Made by a program: the position numbers and the translations under genes
The notes under the pieces: model-generated
Database searches by the model: none
What the model was told of the DNA's origin: nothing
Seen by the model: only the letters and a program-made list of their open reading frames with translations
Source: Mycobacterium saskatchewanense
Lineage (GTDB): Bacteria > Actinomycetota > Actinomycetes > Mycobacteriales > Mycobacteriaceae
Length of the DNA stretch: 64,000 nt
Direction: 5' to 3'
Assembly (NCBI RefSeq): GCF_010729105.1
Contig: NZ_AP022573.1
Span: 5,890,001-5,954,000, forward strand
Shown: piece after piece, positions 25,863-34,707 of the stretch
Position numbering within the stretch: the first letter of the stretch is position 1
How the letters are laid out: the number at the start of each line of letters is the position of its first letter

Positions 25863-27048
25863 CGCCGGCTTCGAGCGTCACGCCGCCATCACCGGGATCG
25901 GTCAGTCGCAGGTGGGTAGGCGCCTCGGCCGTTCGGCAATCGACTTGACCATGGAAGCCTGTCTCGCCGCGATCGCCGACGCCGGTCTGGTGAAGGGGCA
26001 GATTGACGGAGTCTCGACCTATCCGGGTGGCGATGAGTTGACTTCGATGGGTTATTGCGGACCCACCGCCAATGCCCTGCAGGACGCGATGCGCTTGGAA
26101 TTGTCCTGGTACCAGGGTGCAGCGGAGTTGCCCGGTCAACTGGGGGCAGTGGTAGCCGCCTGCATGGCAATCGCCACCGGCTTGGCCCGCCACGTACTGG
26201 TGTATCGGACGGTTACTGAATCCACGGCTCAAGGCGCTGCCGGGCGGGGCTCCGTATTGGGGGCCGCAGCCGATACAGCTGCCGGGATCGGGCGGTGGAT
26301 GGCGCCGTTTGGGGCGGTCTCTGCGGTGAATTGGTTGGCACCACTGGCGATGCGCCACTTTCACGTTTATGGCACCACCCGAGAGCAATTGGCGCAGATC
26401 CCGCTGGTGCAGCGTCACCACGCCTCATTGAATCCGAGGGCGGTGTTGCGATCACCGATGGCGTTGCAGGACTATCTCAGCGCGCGAATGATCTCGACCC
26501 CGCTATGCCTGCTCGACTGCGACATCCCCGTCGACGGTTCGACCGCTCTTGTCGTCTCGGTGATCGACACCGCAAAGGACAGCCCCCATGGCGCCGTGGG
26601 ATTCGAGGCGTTTGGCACCGCGTTACACGGCCGCCCATCGTGGGATCAATACCAGGACATGACCTCCATGGCGTCGCGCGGGGCTGCCGAGCATTTGTGG
26701 AGCCGAACCACTCTGCGACCCGCAGACATCGACGTCGCGCAACTCTACGACGGGTTCAGCGTTCTGGCTCTGATCTGGTTGGAGTCACTCGGCTTTTGCG
26801 AACATGGTGACGGCGGCCGTTATGTGGAGGGCGGCCAGCGTATTTCTCTCACGGGTGAGCTGCCGCTCAATACCGGAGGCGGCCAGCTCTCCGCCGGCAG
26901 GCTCCATGGTTTCGGTTTGATCTATGAGGCGGTTACCCAGCTGCGTCATCAGGCCGGCGAACGGCAGGTCGCGAAGGCCGAGGTAGCGTTGGTCGCCAAC
27001 GGCGGAGGGCCTATCGCGGGAGCGATGATCCTCACACGAATGAGATAA
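25855..27048 (+). CDS. Thiolase-like lipid-transfer protein (Ltp2/SCP-x type aldolase candidate)
   Basis: A 397-residue thiolase-fold protein from ATG 25855; ATG 25846 is an alternative. The N-terminus (AAITGIGQSQVGRRLG, then LTMEACLAAIADAGL) is of SCP-x type. The usual nucleophilic Cys context of thiolases is missing, whereas the QLYDGFSVLALIWLESLGFC block with its Tyr-Asp, the LPLNTGGGQLSAGRLHG segment and the C-terminal Gly-rich turn match the Ltp2/DitF aldolase branch. Ltp2 cleaves a beta-hydroxyacyl-CoA by retro-aldol reaction. With the DUF35 protein it should release a short acyl-CoA such as propionyl-CoA from a branched chain; this is inference. Confidence 0.85.
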   Translation: MTDAGFERHAAITGIGQSQVGRRLGRSAIDLTMEACLAAIADAGLVKGQIDGVSTYPGGDELTSMGYCGPTANALQDAMRLELSWYQGAAELPGQLGAVVAACMAIATGLARHVLVYRTVTESTAQGAAGRGSVLGAAADTAAGIGRWMAPFGAVSAVNWLAPLAMRHFHVYGTTREQLAQIPLVQRHHASLNPRAVLRSPMALQDYLSARMISTPLCLLDCDIPVDGSTALVVSVIDTAKDSPHGAVGFEAFGTALHGRPSWDQYQDMTSMASRGAAEHLWSRTTLRPADIDVAQLYDGFSVLALIWLESLGFCEHGDGGRYVEGGQRISLTGELPLNTGGGQLSAGRLHGFGLIYEAVTQLRHQAGERQVAKAEVALVANGGGPIAGAMILTRMR

Positions 27049-27214
27049 CCGATGCGGCCCGGTCAGTTGGGACGTCGATGATCGAGGTCGAGTCCGCCTT
27101 TTCTAGCGCGAACATATGCAAGCCCCGCGCGCCGATGTCACCGCGCTGATACCTACATCGTTCACGTACGATTACCACAGGCCGCCAGGCTTCAAGCGAG
27201 CGCTACGCAAGTCA

Positions 27215-27544
27215 TCACTCTTGAGGCGGTTCGGTGGCGAGGCCGTAGAACTGTGCGGCGTTGGCCGCAGTGATGACCGGATTCCGGGTTCGTGCTGCTG
27301 CGTCCTGGAGGGCACGCAGGCGCTGGCCGCAGCGAACGAGCTCGTCGCGTGTGGTGAGCGAATCCCCGCGTTCCAAACGTTGCCGGAGCGCATCACGGTG
27401 ACGTTCTTCGGCGACTATCTCTTCGGCGAGCCGGACGCGGACTTCGTTGTAAGTGAGCAAGTCGAGGTCGTCGTCGGTCTCGTCACGCTGAGGTTCGGGC
27501 CGTTCAGCGAGGGGCTGGGGATCGTCAATGTTCATGGAACCCAT
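27215..27544 (-). CDS. Small conserved hypothetical protein
   Basis: A 109-residue charged protein from ATG 27544, preceded by a GGAG at 5-6 bp. It is mostly helical (LTYNEVRVRLAEEIVAEER; RQRLERGDSLTTRDELVRCG; LQDAAARTRNPV) and ends NAAQFYGLATEPPQE. I have the impression that similar small proteins occur near steroid or CoA-thioester catabolic genes, but I cannot name a family. An overlapping plus-strand frame exists but looks less protein-like. It is transcribed divergently from the amidohydrolase operon, with a perfect palindrome in the shared upstream region. Confidence 0.62.
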   Translation of the reverse strand: MGSMNIDDPQPLAERPEPQRDETDDDLDLLTYNEVRVRLAEEIVAEERHRDALRQRLERGDSLTTRDELVRCGQRLRALQDAAARTRNPVITAANAAQFYGLATEPPQE

Positions 27545-27598
27545 TCGTTCTCCGGGGAGGGCTATTGCATTGTGCGGTGGTCGCGACTAGGTTGGTTC

Positions 27599-27615
27599 AT
27601 ATCTTACTAAGATAT
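27599..27615. promoter_or_regulatory. Perfect 17-bp palindrome (operator candidate) containing island motif site 4
   Basis: ATATCTTA-C-TAAGATAT is a perfect inverted repeat (8-bp arms, one central base). It lies 54 bp upstream of the small minus-strand gene and 46 bp before the amidohydrolase start. The minus-strand motif CTTAGTAAGATATGAA (27596-27611) overlaps it. It is the most symmetrical member of the island motif set and is well placed to control both divergent units. Confidence 0.65.
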
Positions 27616-27661
27616 AGGTGAACGGTCATTGCTGCCAAGAAGGACGGTAAGAGGAACCATC

Positions 27662-28813
27662 GTGCCGTTGCAGGATTACATGCAGATTCTCTCGGTCGAC
27701 GACCATTTGATCGAGCCGCCGCGCGTGTTCGTCGACCGCGTTCCGGGCAAGTACTTCGACCAGGTGCCACGCATCATCGAGGACGAGAACAATCATCACG
27801 TGTGGACATTTGAGGGTCGACGCTACCCGCAGATCGGGCTGAACGCGGTGGCCGGCAAGGATGCCACCGAGTACGGGACCGAGCCCGTGCGCTACGAGGA
27901 CATGATCCCGGGCTGTTACGACCCGATCGAGCGGGCCAAGGACATGGACCTCGACGGCGTCCAGGCCGCGATGTGCTACCCGTCGTTCCCGGGGTTCGCG
28001 GGCCGCGTGTTCCTCCAGGCCGATGACCACGATCTGGCGTACCTGTGTGTGCAAGCGTGGAACGACTTCTCCGTCGGGGAATGGAGCGGCTCCGCCCCGG
28101 GGCGTTTCATCCCGCTGGCGATGGTGCCACTTTGGGACACTGAGTTGTGCGTCAAAGAAATTGAGCGAGTCGCCGCGATGGGAGCGCGTGCCATCACCTT
28201 CCCTGAGAATCCCTCGCCACTTGGGCTGCCCTCGTTTCATACTCGGCACTGGGATCCCGTATTCGCCGCGCTCCAAGACGCCGGACTGCCGCTCTGCCTG
28301 CACTTCGGTTCGTCGAGTCACGTGCCCGGATTCGCCTCGGATGCGCCCTTGGCCGTGTCGATTGCCCTCTACAGCACCAATCTGATGGCGACCACGACCG
28401 ACTTGCTGTTCTCGGGCGCGTTGCAACGCCACCCCAGGCTGAAGATCGTCTTGGCTGAAGGCGGAATCGGCTGGATACCGTACGTTGTGGAGCGGTGCGA
28501 CTACGTGTGGGACCGCCACCGGTGGTACCAGGACATCGACAAACAGACTCGGCCCTCGGACCTTTTCCGCGAGCACTTCTACGGTTGTTTCATCGACGAC
28601 AACTTCGGAATCCGAGTGCGGCACGACATCGGGATCGACAACCTCACCTTCGAAGTCGACTACCCACACTCCGACTCGCAATGGCCCAACACACGCCGGT
28701 ACGCCACCGAGGCCTTCGCCAAGGTACCCGACGACGAGGTGCACCGCATCGTGGAACTCAACACCCGCAAGCTGTTCCGATTTGGACCCGCAGGTGAAAC
28801 CGTCGATCTGTAA
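27662..28813 (+). CDS. Amidohydrolase-2 (ACMSD-like) family protein
   Basis: A 383-residue TIM-barrel metal-dependent hydrolase or decarboxylase. GTG 27662 is chosen (AAGAGG 8 bp upstream, and VPLQDYMQILSVDDHLIEPP is the family start); TTG 27629 is further upstream. Metal-ligand segments are visible: DDHLIEPP at the N-terminus, LCLHFGSSSH in the middle, and FEVDYPHSDSQWP near the C-terminus. AEGGIGWIPYVVERCDYVW is also characteristic. Such proteins sit in many mycobacterial lipid or steroid catabolic clusters; the exact reaction is unknown. The following VOC gene overlaps its 3' end by 20 bp. Confidence 0.87.
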   Translation: MPLQDYMQILSVDDHLIEPPRVFVDRVPGKYFDQVPRIIEDENNHHVWTFEGRRYPQIGLNAVAGKDATEYGTEPVRYEDMIPGCYDPIERAKDMDLDGVQAAMCYPSFPGFAGRVFLQADDHDLAYLCVQAWNDFSVGEWSGSAPGRFIPLAMVPLWDTELCVKEIERVAAMGARAITFPENPSPLGLPSFHTRHWDPVFAALQDAGLPLCLHFGSSSHVPGFASDAPLAVSIALYSTNLMATTTDLLFSGALQRHPRLKIVLAEGGIGWIPYVVERCDYVWDRHRWYQDIDKQTRPSDLFREHFYGCFIDDNFGIRVRHDIGIDNLTFEVDYPHSDSQWPNTRRYATEAFAKVPDDEVHRIVELNTRKLFRFGPAGETVDL

Positions 28814-29363
28814 CGAACCGAGCTCTCCCGAATGCCTGGAGCCGGGCCGGCCAGGAACCGGGGGCGGCGCCGCGTTCTCACACGTCGCTGTCACGGTGAC
28901 GAACCTGGAGCGTTCGTTGGCCTTCTACCGGGACGGACTGGCGTTGGTGGAGGGGACAACGTACGAGGCTGCCGGCCGCAGTTTGGCGGCACTGATGAAC
29001 ATCGCGCCGACGGGATTCCGGGGAGTGTTCCTGCGGGCGGGACACGGCTACATCGAGCTGCTCGAGTACCGCACACCCACCCAAAGCAACACGGGGACAC
29101 GTCACCCCGATGCTGTTGGATACGCGCACATCAGCCTGCTCGTCGCCGACGTCGACCCGGTGCTCTCTGCCGTCGTGGAACACGGGGGCGCGGTACTGGC
29201 CCGGCTGCGGCACTCCTTTGGAGGCGTCGAAGACAGCGATATCGCGTTTGTCGCCGACCCGGACGGCAACCGCGTCGAACTCATCGCCCACCCCCATGTG
29301 CCCGAGGCTCGTGCACACGCACGGTTCCTGGGCGTCGATCAGCTGGACTGGCCACCGACCTGA
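28794..29363 (+). CDS. VOC-superfamily protein (glyoxalase/dioxygenase fold)
   Basis: A 189-residue protein with the betaalphabetabetabeta VOC repeats. FSHVAVTVTNLERSLAFYRDG opens the first module, VGYAHISLLVADVDPVLSAV the second, and FVADPDGNRVELIAHP supplies the Glu metal ligand (with the first His in SHVAV and second in YAHIS). The start is uncertain; GTG 28794 overlaps the amidohydrolase gene. Possible roles are ring cleavage, epimerisation of a methylmalonyl-type CoA, or lactoylglutathione-like chemistry; the sequence does not decide. Confidence 0.8.
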   Translation: MKPSICNEPSSPECLEPGRPGTGGGAAFSHVAVTVTNLERSLAFYRDGLALVEGTTYEAAGRSLAALMNIAPTGFRGVFLRAGHGYIELLEYRTPTQSNTGTRHPDAVGYAHISLLVADVDPVLSAVVEHGGAVLARLRHSFGGVEDSDIAFVADPDGNRVELIAHPHVPEARAHARFLGVDQLDWPPT

Positions 29364-29407
29364 TGGCTGCGACGGATTTCGGCTCGATGAGATTGGTGGA
29401 GGATTAA

Positions 29408-30544
29408 GTGGAATTCGGGTGGCGGGCAGAGGATGCCGACTTCCGACATCAACTGCGCAGTTTTGTCGGCGCCGAGTTGCCACCACGCTGGCAAGACCTC
29501 ATACCGGGGGAGGAGCCAGCTTCCGAATTCATCCTGGAGTTTTGCCGGAAGCTGGGCGAGCGGGGATGGTTGACGCCGCACTGGCCCGCCGAATACGGGG
29601 GCACCGACGGCTCTCCGTGGCAGTTCATCATCCTCGGCGAAGAGCTGTGGAGCGCCGGTGAGCCCCGCGGGTCCCAGTACATGAACGTCAACTGGATCGG
29701 GCCGGCGATCATCAATGCCGGAACCGCCGACCAGCGCGACTACCATCTCAAGAGGATCAGCGCGGGGGATGTCTTCTGGTGCCAAGGCTTCTCCGAACGC
29801 GACGCCGGGACCGACCTGGCGAACATGCGCACCAGCGCGGTACGCGACGGTGATGAGTACGTCATCAACGGCGAGAAGGTATGGACCTCGTACGCCGCTG
29901 AGGCTGACTTCTGCTTCTTGCTGGCCCGCACCGACCCGGAAGCGAAGGGTAATAAGGGGATTTCGGCATTTCTCGTACCGACCGACGCCGCGGGCTTCTC
30001 CATCGAGCCGATTCCCAGCGTCCTGGACATCCATGAATTCAACCGCCTGACCTTTGACAACGTTCGAGTGCCCTCCTCGGCGCGGCTTGGCCCCGAGAAT
30101 GACGGTTGGAAAGTGGTCCGCGAGGCGTTGTCACATGAGCGCATCGGTGGCCCCCGCTACGCTCGGGCCGCCCTGGTCACGCAACGGTTGCGCGATCTCG
30201 CCGATGACCGTGGATGGTGGGATCGCGATGGCGTCAAGTCCCGGTTAGCGGAGGCCGAAGCGGCCTGCGAGGCCGCTCGAATCCTCGTCTACCAGGCGAT
30301 TCACGCGCGCAGCGCCGGAAGGTCGGAGGATCTCGTCGTGAGCCTGGCCCGAGTGGCTATCGTGCGCAGCGAACGTATTGTGGCGGAGCTGGCGTTGGAG
30401 CTGTTCGAGGATGAAAGTCTTGAATTGGGCTCCATCGGCAACTCCCAATTGAAGACCTCAATGATCGCTGGCCTCGGTGGGGGAAGCGTCGAGGTCCAGC
30501 TCAACGGCATCGCGCGCGCGCTCATGGGTCCCAGCGAAAGGTAA
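29408..30544 (+). CDS. Acyl-CoA dehydrogenase, larger subunit of a likely heteromeric pair
   Basis: A 378-residue FAD-dependent acyl-CoA dehydrogenase. The N-terminal helical domain (GWLTPHWPAEYGGTDGS) is followed by the FAD/substrate segment (CQGFSERDAGTDLANMRTSA, then GEKVWTSYAAEADFCFLLAR) and the beta-domain end (RLTFDNVRVPSSARLG). The C-terminus is SVEVQLNGIARALMG. It is followed 4 bp later by a short 300-residue partner. This large-plus-short pairing is typical of the alpha2beta2 dehydrogenases used for steroid side chains (FadE28-FadE29 type). Confidence 0.88.
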   Translation: MEFGWRAEDADFRHQLRSFVGAELPPRWQDLIPGEEPASEFILEFCRKLGERGWLTPHWPAEYGGTDGSPWQFIILGEELWSAGEPRGSQYMNVNWIGPAIINAGTADQRDYHLKRISAGDVFWCQGFSERDAGTDLANMRTSAVRDGDEYVINGEKVWTSYAAEADFCFLLARTDPEAKGNKGISAFLVPTDAAGFSIEPIPSVLDIHEFNRLTFDNVRVPSSARLGPENDGWKVVREALSHERIGGPRYARAALVTQRLRDLADDRGWWDRDGVKSRLAEAEAACEAARILVYQAIHARSAGRSEDLVVSLARVAIVRSERIVAELALELFEDESLELGSIGNSQLKTSMIAGLGGGSVEVQLNGIARALMGPSER

Positions 30545-30548
30545 AGAC

Positions 30549-31451
30549 ATGGACTTCGACCTCAACGACGCTCAGCGCGAGCGCAGGGACAAGCTGAACC
30601 GCCTGATCGAGAGCAGCGGGCCGCGAGCCGATACCGAGCAGCTCGACAAGGTTTTGCTGGCAAGCGACGTGCAGCAGGATGCGACCGTGCTCGACCGATT
30701 CCTGATCGCGGAAGAGCTTGCCCGTCAAGGGCTGCCGAGTGCATACGGCCTCTACTGTCTGCTAAGCGATCTGCTGCCGCCGGAGATGCCGGCGGGACGA
30801 GTTGCGGTGATGGACGCCCATCGAACGGGGCCTGTTCGCTTCGCCGATAGCGCGGCGTTGGTGGTGCAGCTGGGTCGGCAAATCGCCACGCTGCACGAGC
30901 CACGAGACTCGCAGGTACGTATCGCGAACTCCACTTTCGGGTATCCGTACGCCTACGTCGCTGCGGGCCCGTCGATAGGCGCTCTGGGCGCCGCGGCGGA
31001 CACGCTGCGGGCGCGGTGGAGATTGGCGTTGATCGCCGAGATAGCCGGCAACGCGCAATCGGCGATCGAGAAGACCGCCGGGCACCTCACATCACGCATC
31101 CAATTCGGACGCCCCCTCGCCTCGTTTCAGGCGCTTCGGCACCGCCTGGCTGAAGCTGCGGTCTCGGCGGAAGCCACCCGCTGGCTGGGGCGGGAAGCGG
31201 CGTTCCACGACGAACCGCGTAGCGTGCTGCTCGCGGCGTGGTATGCCTCCGATACCGCAGCCAAACTCGTGCCGGAACTCGTGCAGATGTGCGGTGCGCG
31301 CGCATTCACCCTCGAATTCGGATTGCACGCCTATACGATGCGGATGAACTGCCTTCGGCTCGAGCTTGGTGGCATCGACCGGCTGGGCCGCGAACTCTCG
31401 GATAGCGCCCCTGCACCTCGGGAGCCCGTGGCCGCGATACGAACGCGATGA
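30549..31451 (+). CDS. Acyl-CoA dehydrogenase, short partner subunit
   Basis: A 300-residue acyl-CoA dehydrogenase-like protein, well below the usual 380 residues; the middle beta-domain is reduced. The C-terminal four-helix bundle is clear (SRIQFGRPLASFQALRHRLA, then MCGARAFTLEFGLHAYTMRM). Degenerate subunits like this complete one FAD site in heterotetrameric dehydrogenases. ATG 30549 follows the stop of its partner by 4 bp, and its own stop overlaps the next start (ATGA). Confidence 0.85.
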   Translation: MDFDLNDAQRERRDKLNRLIESSGPRADTEQLDKVLLASDVQQDATVLDRFLIAEELARQGLPSAYGLYCLLSDLLPPEMPAGRVAVMDAHRTGPVRFADSAALVVQLGRQIATLHEPRDSQVRIANSTFGYPYAYVAAGPSIGALGAAADTLRARWRLALIAEIAGNAQSAIEKTAGHLTSRIQFGRPLASFQALRHRLAEAAVSAEATRWLGREAAFHDEPRSVLLAAWYASDTAAKLVPELVQMCGARAFTLEFGLHAYTMRMNCLRLELGGIDRLGRELSDSAPAPREPVAAIRTR

Positions 31452-31933
31452 CCGACGAGTCGCACATCGGACCGGCCGTAACCGACGAGGCGCGCGCGCG
31501 AGTCGGCACGGTGACGGCCCGCTACCGCAGCGACCCGGTCTCGGTGCGGCAGATACGCGAATACATCGCGGGAACCGGCGGGCGTCCAGAAGAGTTGAAC
31601 GACATCAACGACGACGAGCTGGTGGCTCCGCCGCTGTTCTTCCACGCCGCGTGCCGTCCGGTCGTCGCCGAGGGGGACCTGCAACCTGACGGGCAATACC
31701 CGTTCCTCGGCGTGCAAGGCGTCTCCGGTCGCACGATGGCGGGTGGACACAAATATGAGGTGCTCGCGCCCGTGCGAGTGGGCGACGTGCTCACCGTGAC
31801 CGAGCGCCTCGCCGATATCGCCGAAAAGTCTGGTAAGACAGGACCTCTGGTGTTCGTGACGACCCAATCGGAATATCACAACCAGCGCGACGAGTTGGTA
31901 GCGCGGTACCGCCAAACGGTGATCTTCCGGTGA
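31448..31933 (+). CDS. MaoC-like dehydratase N-terminal-domain protein
   Basis: A 161-residue hot-dog-fold protein like the MaoC domain of ChsH2 (FAS1_DH region). VTARYRSDPVSVRQIREYIAG is the family N-terminus. LFFHAACRP, the GVQGVSGRTMAGGHKYEVL central helix and GDVLTVTERLADIAEKSGKTG follow. It lacks the DUF35 half that ChsH2 carries; the free DUF35 gene at 25410 may replace it. It overlaps both neighbours by 4 bp and probably forms a heteromeric enoyl-CoA hydratase with the next protein. Confidence 0.86.
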   Translation: MTDESHIGPAVTDEARARVGTVTARYRSDPVSVRQIREYIAGTGGRPEELNDINDDELVAPPLFFHAACRPVVAEGDLQPDGQYPFLGVQGVSGRTMAGGHKYEVLAPVRVGDVLTVTERLADIAEKSGKTGPLVFVTTQSEYHNQRDELVARYRQTVIFR

Positions 31934-32361
31934 GCCCCCCCGCGCTTGACGGCGCCGACGTGCGGGCGGGAGATGTGCTGCCGGCTCAGCATCATCGGCC
32001 CACACGGGTGTCCGTTTTCCTCTTCGGCGTGGCCTATTGGACGCCGCATCGCATCCACTACGACGTCGAATACGCGCGAGCAGAGGGCTTCGACGACGTG
32101 CTAGTCACCGCGAACCTGCTCAGCGCATACAACGTGCAACTGCTGACCAGCTGGACGGGAGATCGGCAGTGCGTGCTCGAACTCGAGGAGCGCAACGTTG
32201 CTCCCGCCGTCGGCGGTGATGCGCTCACGGTGACCGGCGAGGTGCTCCACGTTGAGGTGGTCGACGGGCGCCGGAGAGCGCGATGCGCATTGACCATCAG
32301 CCGAGACGACGACGCCACGATCATCGTCACTGGCGAAGCCTTGATCAACCTGCCCTGCTGA
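31930..32361 (+). CDS. MaoC-like hydratase (ChsH1 type)
   Basis: A 143-residue hot-dog protein from GTG 31930, overlapping the previous stop (GTGA). The hydratase segment TPHRIHYDVEYARAEGFDDV holds the His and neighbouring Asp expected at the active site; LVTANLLSAYNVQLLTSWTG follows. It resembles ChsH1, the small catalytic partner in the cholesterol side-chain hydratase. Expected reaction: addition of water to an alpha,beta-unsaturated acyl-CoA, supplying the beta-hydroxyacyl-CoA for the Ltp2-like aldolase. Confidence 0.86.
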   Translation: MSPPALDGADVRAGDVLPAQHHRPTRVSVFLFGVAYWTPHRIHYDVEYARAEGFDDVLVTANLLSAYNVQLLTSWTGDRQCVLELEERNVAPAVGGDALTVTGEVLHVEVVDGRRRARCALTISRDDDATIIVTGEALINLPC

Positions 32362-32388
32362 TAGCCAACGACTGAGGACGACACTGCC

Positions 32389-33537
32389 GTGAGAACGATC
32401 TTCGACCCCGAGCACGACGCGTTTCGCCAGTTGGCGCGGACATTTTTCGAGAAGGAATGTGCTCCCCACACTGCCAGGTGGGAGGAGCAGGGGCACGTCG
32501 ATCGTGATGTGTGGTTGCGCGCTGGTGACGTTGGGCTCCTGGGATGGGAGGCACCTGAGGAATACGGCGGAGCGGGGATCAAGGACTTTCGCTACAACGC
32601 CGTGATGACCGAGGAGTTCATTGCCACCGGCTCAGTCGGGTTCGGTTATGCGCTGCACAACGATGTCATGCCGCCCTATCTCATCGACCTGACAACACAA
32701 GAGCAAAAGAAGCGTTGGTTGCCGGGATGGGTGTCAGGCGAGTTGATTACCGCGATCGCGATGACCGAACCGGGCGCCGGCTCGGATCTGAAGTCCATCA
32801 CCACGACCGCCAAGCCCACCGACGGCGGCTTTCGGCTCAACGGCGCCAAGACCTACATCACCAACGGTCTCTTGGCCGACCTCGTCTTGGTCGTGGCCAA
32901 GACGGAGCCGACGGCGGGGCACCGCGGTATCAGTCTTCTCATGGTCGAACGGGGAATGGAGGGGTTTCACCGCGGCCGCAAGTTGGACAAAGTGGGAATG
33001 AGGGCACAAGACACCGCCGAGTTGTTTTTTGAGGACGTGTTCGTGCCCGCGACGAACCTGGTGGGTGAGCAGGGTCGCGGCTTCTATCATTTGATGAAAG
33101 GGTTGAGCCAGGAACGTGTCGGCTGCGCGGTGACCTCGACCGCAGTGATGGAGCGGGCTCTGCACCTGACCTGTGAATTCGTCCGCTCGCGCAAGGTCTT
33201 TGGTCAGCCGTTGGGGGCCATGCAGAACACGCAGTTCAAGCTTGCCGAAGTCGCGGCTTCCTTTGAAGTGTGTCGAACGTTCACCGATAGCGTTGTGGCC
33301 GAACTCGTGGCAGGCACACTGGCCCCGCACCGAGCGGCCGTGGCCAAGATGTTCGTCACCGAGCGGCAGTGGGAAGCCATTGACGAGTGTGTGCAACTTT
33401 TCGGCGGGGCCGGCTACATGAATGAATACGAGATCGCTCGACTGTGGCGGGACACCCGAATTCAACGTGTGCTTGCCGGATCCAACGAAGTGATGCGCCA
33501 CATCATCGGCCGTTCACTGGAATTGGAATCCGCGTAG
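32389..33537 (+). CDS. Acyl-CoA dehydrogenase (third, homomeric type)
   Basis: A 382-residue full-length dehydrogenase from GTG 32389. Signatures include APEEYGGAGI, AIAMTEPGAGSDL, YITNGLLADLVLVVAKT, FEDVFVPATNLVGE and the C-terminal QLFGGAGYMNEYEIARLWRD, whose Glu is the usual catalytic base position, then AGSNEVMRHIIGR. It closes the plus-strand operon that began at 25410, 27 bp after the MaoC pair. Being complete, it probably acts alone on a shorter or different acyl-CoA. Confidence 0.9.
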   Translation: MRTIFDPEHDAFRQLARTFFEKECAPHTARWEEQGHVDRDVWLRAGDVGLLGWEAPEEYGGAGIKDFRYNAVMTEEFIATGSVGFGYALHNDVMPPYLIDLTTQEQKKRWLPGWVSGELITAIAMTEPGAGSDLKSITTTAKPTDGGFRLNGAKTYITNGLLADLVLVVAKTEPTAGHRGISLLMVERGMEGFHRGRKLDKVGMRAQDTAELFFEDVFVPATNLVGEQGRGFYHLMKGLSQERVGCAVTSTAVMERALHLTCEFVRSRKVFGQPLGAMQNTQFKLAEVAASFEVCRTFTDSVVAELVAGTLAPHRAAVAKMFVTERQWEAIDECVQLFGGAGYMNEYEIARLWRDTRIQRVLAGSNEVMRHIIGRSLELESA

Positions 33538-33570
33538 CGACAGCGCCGCACATCCATCGCGGGTGGCCGG

Positions 33571-34707
33571 CTAGGCGATACCCGCGACCAGCGTGTCGAA
33601 GATCCGTTCGTCGTGCCATGCGGGCGCTCCGAGAAGCAGCTCGTTGACCTTCGCCCGGCGTAGATACAAATGCAAATCGTGCTCCCAGGTGAAGCCGATG
33701 CCGCCGTGCAACTGGAGGGCCTCGCTGGCAACCCAGGATGCCGCCCGGCCGGTCCAGGACTTTGCGACATGTGCCGCCACTGCCGCATCGGAGCGACGTC
33801 GGTGGATCGCCCATACCGATTCTTCGGTCGCTGCCGCAGCTCCTTCCAGTTGGATGTGCATGTCAGCGATGTGGTGCTTGATCGCCTGGAAACTGCCGAT
33901 CGGGCGATCGAACTGGTGCCGTGTGTTGACGTAGGACACTGTCATCTGGACGAGTCGGCGGGTGACTCCCACGCTCTCGGCGCACTGCAATGCCACTGCG
34001 GCGCGCCATAACTCCGAGGGTGCCGCGGTGAGCGATATGACTGCATCCGCCTCGACCGGGACGGCGTCGAAATCGACACGGGCATAGGGTCGGGTGAGGT
34101 CGATTGTGTGCTGGTCGGTGACACGCAGCGCGGTGCCGGCAGCGGCCACGTCGACGACGACCAGCAGCGGTTGCCCGTCAGCGCTGGCTTCCACGAGGAG
34201 ATGGTCCGCGCAATTTGCATAGGGCACCAGGCGTCGCGTGCCATTCAGCCGACCGTCCCGCAGCACCAGTGTCTCCGCGTCGCCGGGCTGGGGGAGAGCC
34301 CACGACGCGACGGCGTCACCACCGGCAAGAGACGGCACCAGTCGGACTTGTAAGTTCTCACTGCCACGTTGGGCGATCATCCACGTGACCAACGAATGAG
34401 CCAGGAACGGGCTCGGCTGCAGGCTGTAGCCGAACTCCTCGCCCAAGATCGCGAGTTCGGGCAGCCCCAGTCCGAGCCCATCGTTGTCCTCGGGGACTGT
34501 GAGCGCCAGCCATCCCATCTCCGCGATCTGGTTCCAGAACTCGGCGTCGTGTCCGGCGGCGGTGCTGGACACTTCACGGATTCTTTCGGAGGTGGCGTTG
34601 CGCAGCAACACTTTTCGGCTGGTGGACCGCAGTTCATCCTGCTCGGGGGTCTGCAGTTGCATGGCTGTTTGGCCTTTCGCATACGTCGACCGGCTCACTG
34701 CGGTCAT
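33571..34707 (-). CDS. Acyl-CoA dehydrogenase (FadE28-like subunit)
   Basis: A 378-residue dehydrogenase. ATG 34707 overlaps the stop of the upstream gene (ATGA); Met at 34662 (MQLQTPEQDELRSTSRK) is an alternative. VPEDNDGLGLGLPELAILGEE, ASWALPQPGDAETLVLRDGR, RHQFDRPIGSFQAIKHHIAD and LHGGIGFTWEHDLHLYLRRA are visible; the last block is characteristic of the alpha-type subunits of heterotetrameric dehydrogenases. It is translationally coupled to the next dehydrogenase and faces the plus-strand operon tail to tail. Confidence 0.88.
   Translation of the reverse strand: MTAVSRSTYAKGQTAMQLQTPEQDELRSTSRKVLLRNATSERIREVSSTAAGHDAEFWNQIAEMGWLALTVPEDNDGLGLGLPELAILGEEFGYSLQPSPFLAHSLVTWMIAQRGSENLQVRLVPSLAGGDAVASWALPQPGDAETLVLRDGRLNGTRRLVPYANCADHLLVEASADGQPLLVVVDVAAAGTALRVTDQHTIDLTRPYARVDFDAVPVEADAVISLTAAPSELWRAAVALQCAESVGVTRRLVQMTVSYVNTRHQFDRPIGSFQAIKHHIADMHIQLEGAAAATEESVWAIHRRRSDAAVAAHVAKSWTGRAASWVASEALQLHGGIGFTWEHDLHLYLRRAKVNELLLGAPAWHDERIFDTLVAGIA

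Noticed and set aside
27116..27610. Plus-strand frame of 164 codons
   Set aside because: It overlaps the minus-strand 109-residue protein, which has better composition, a ribosome site and an upstream palindrome. The plus frame shows no domain.
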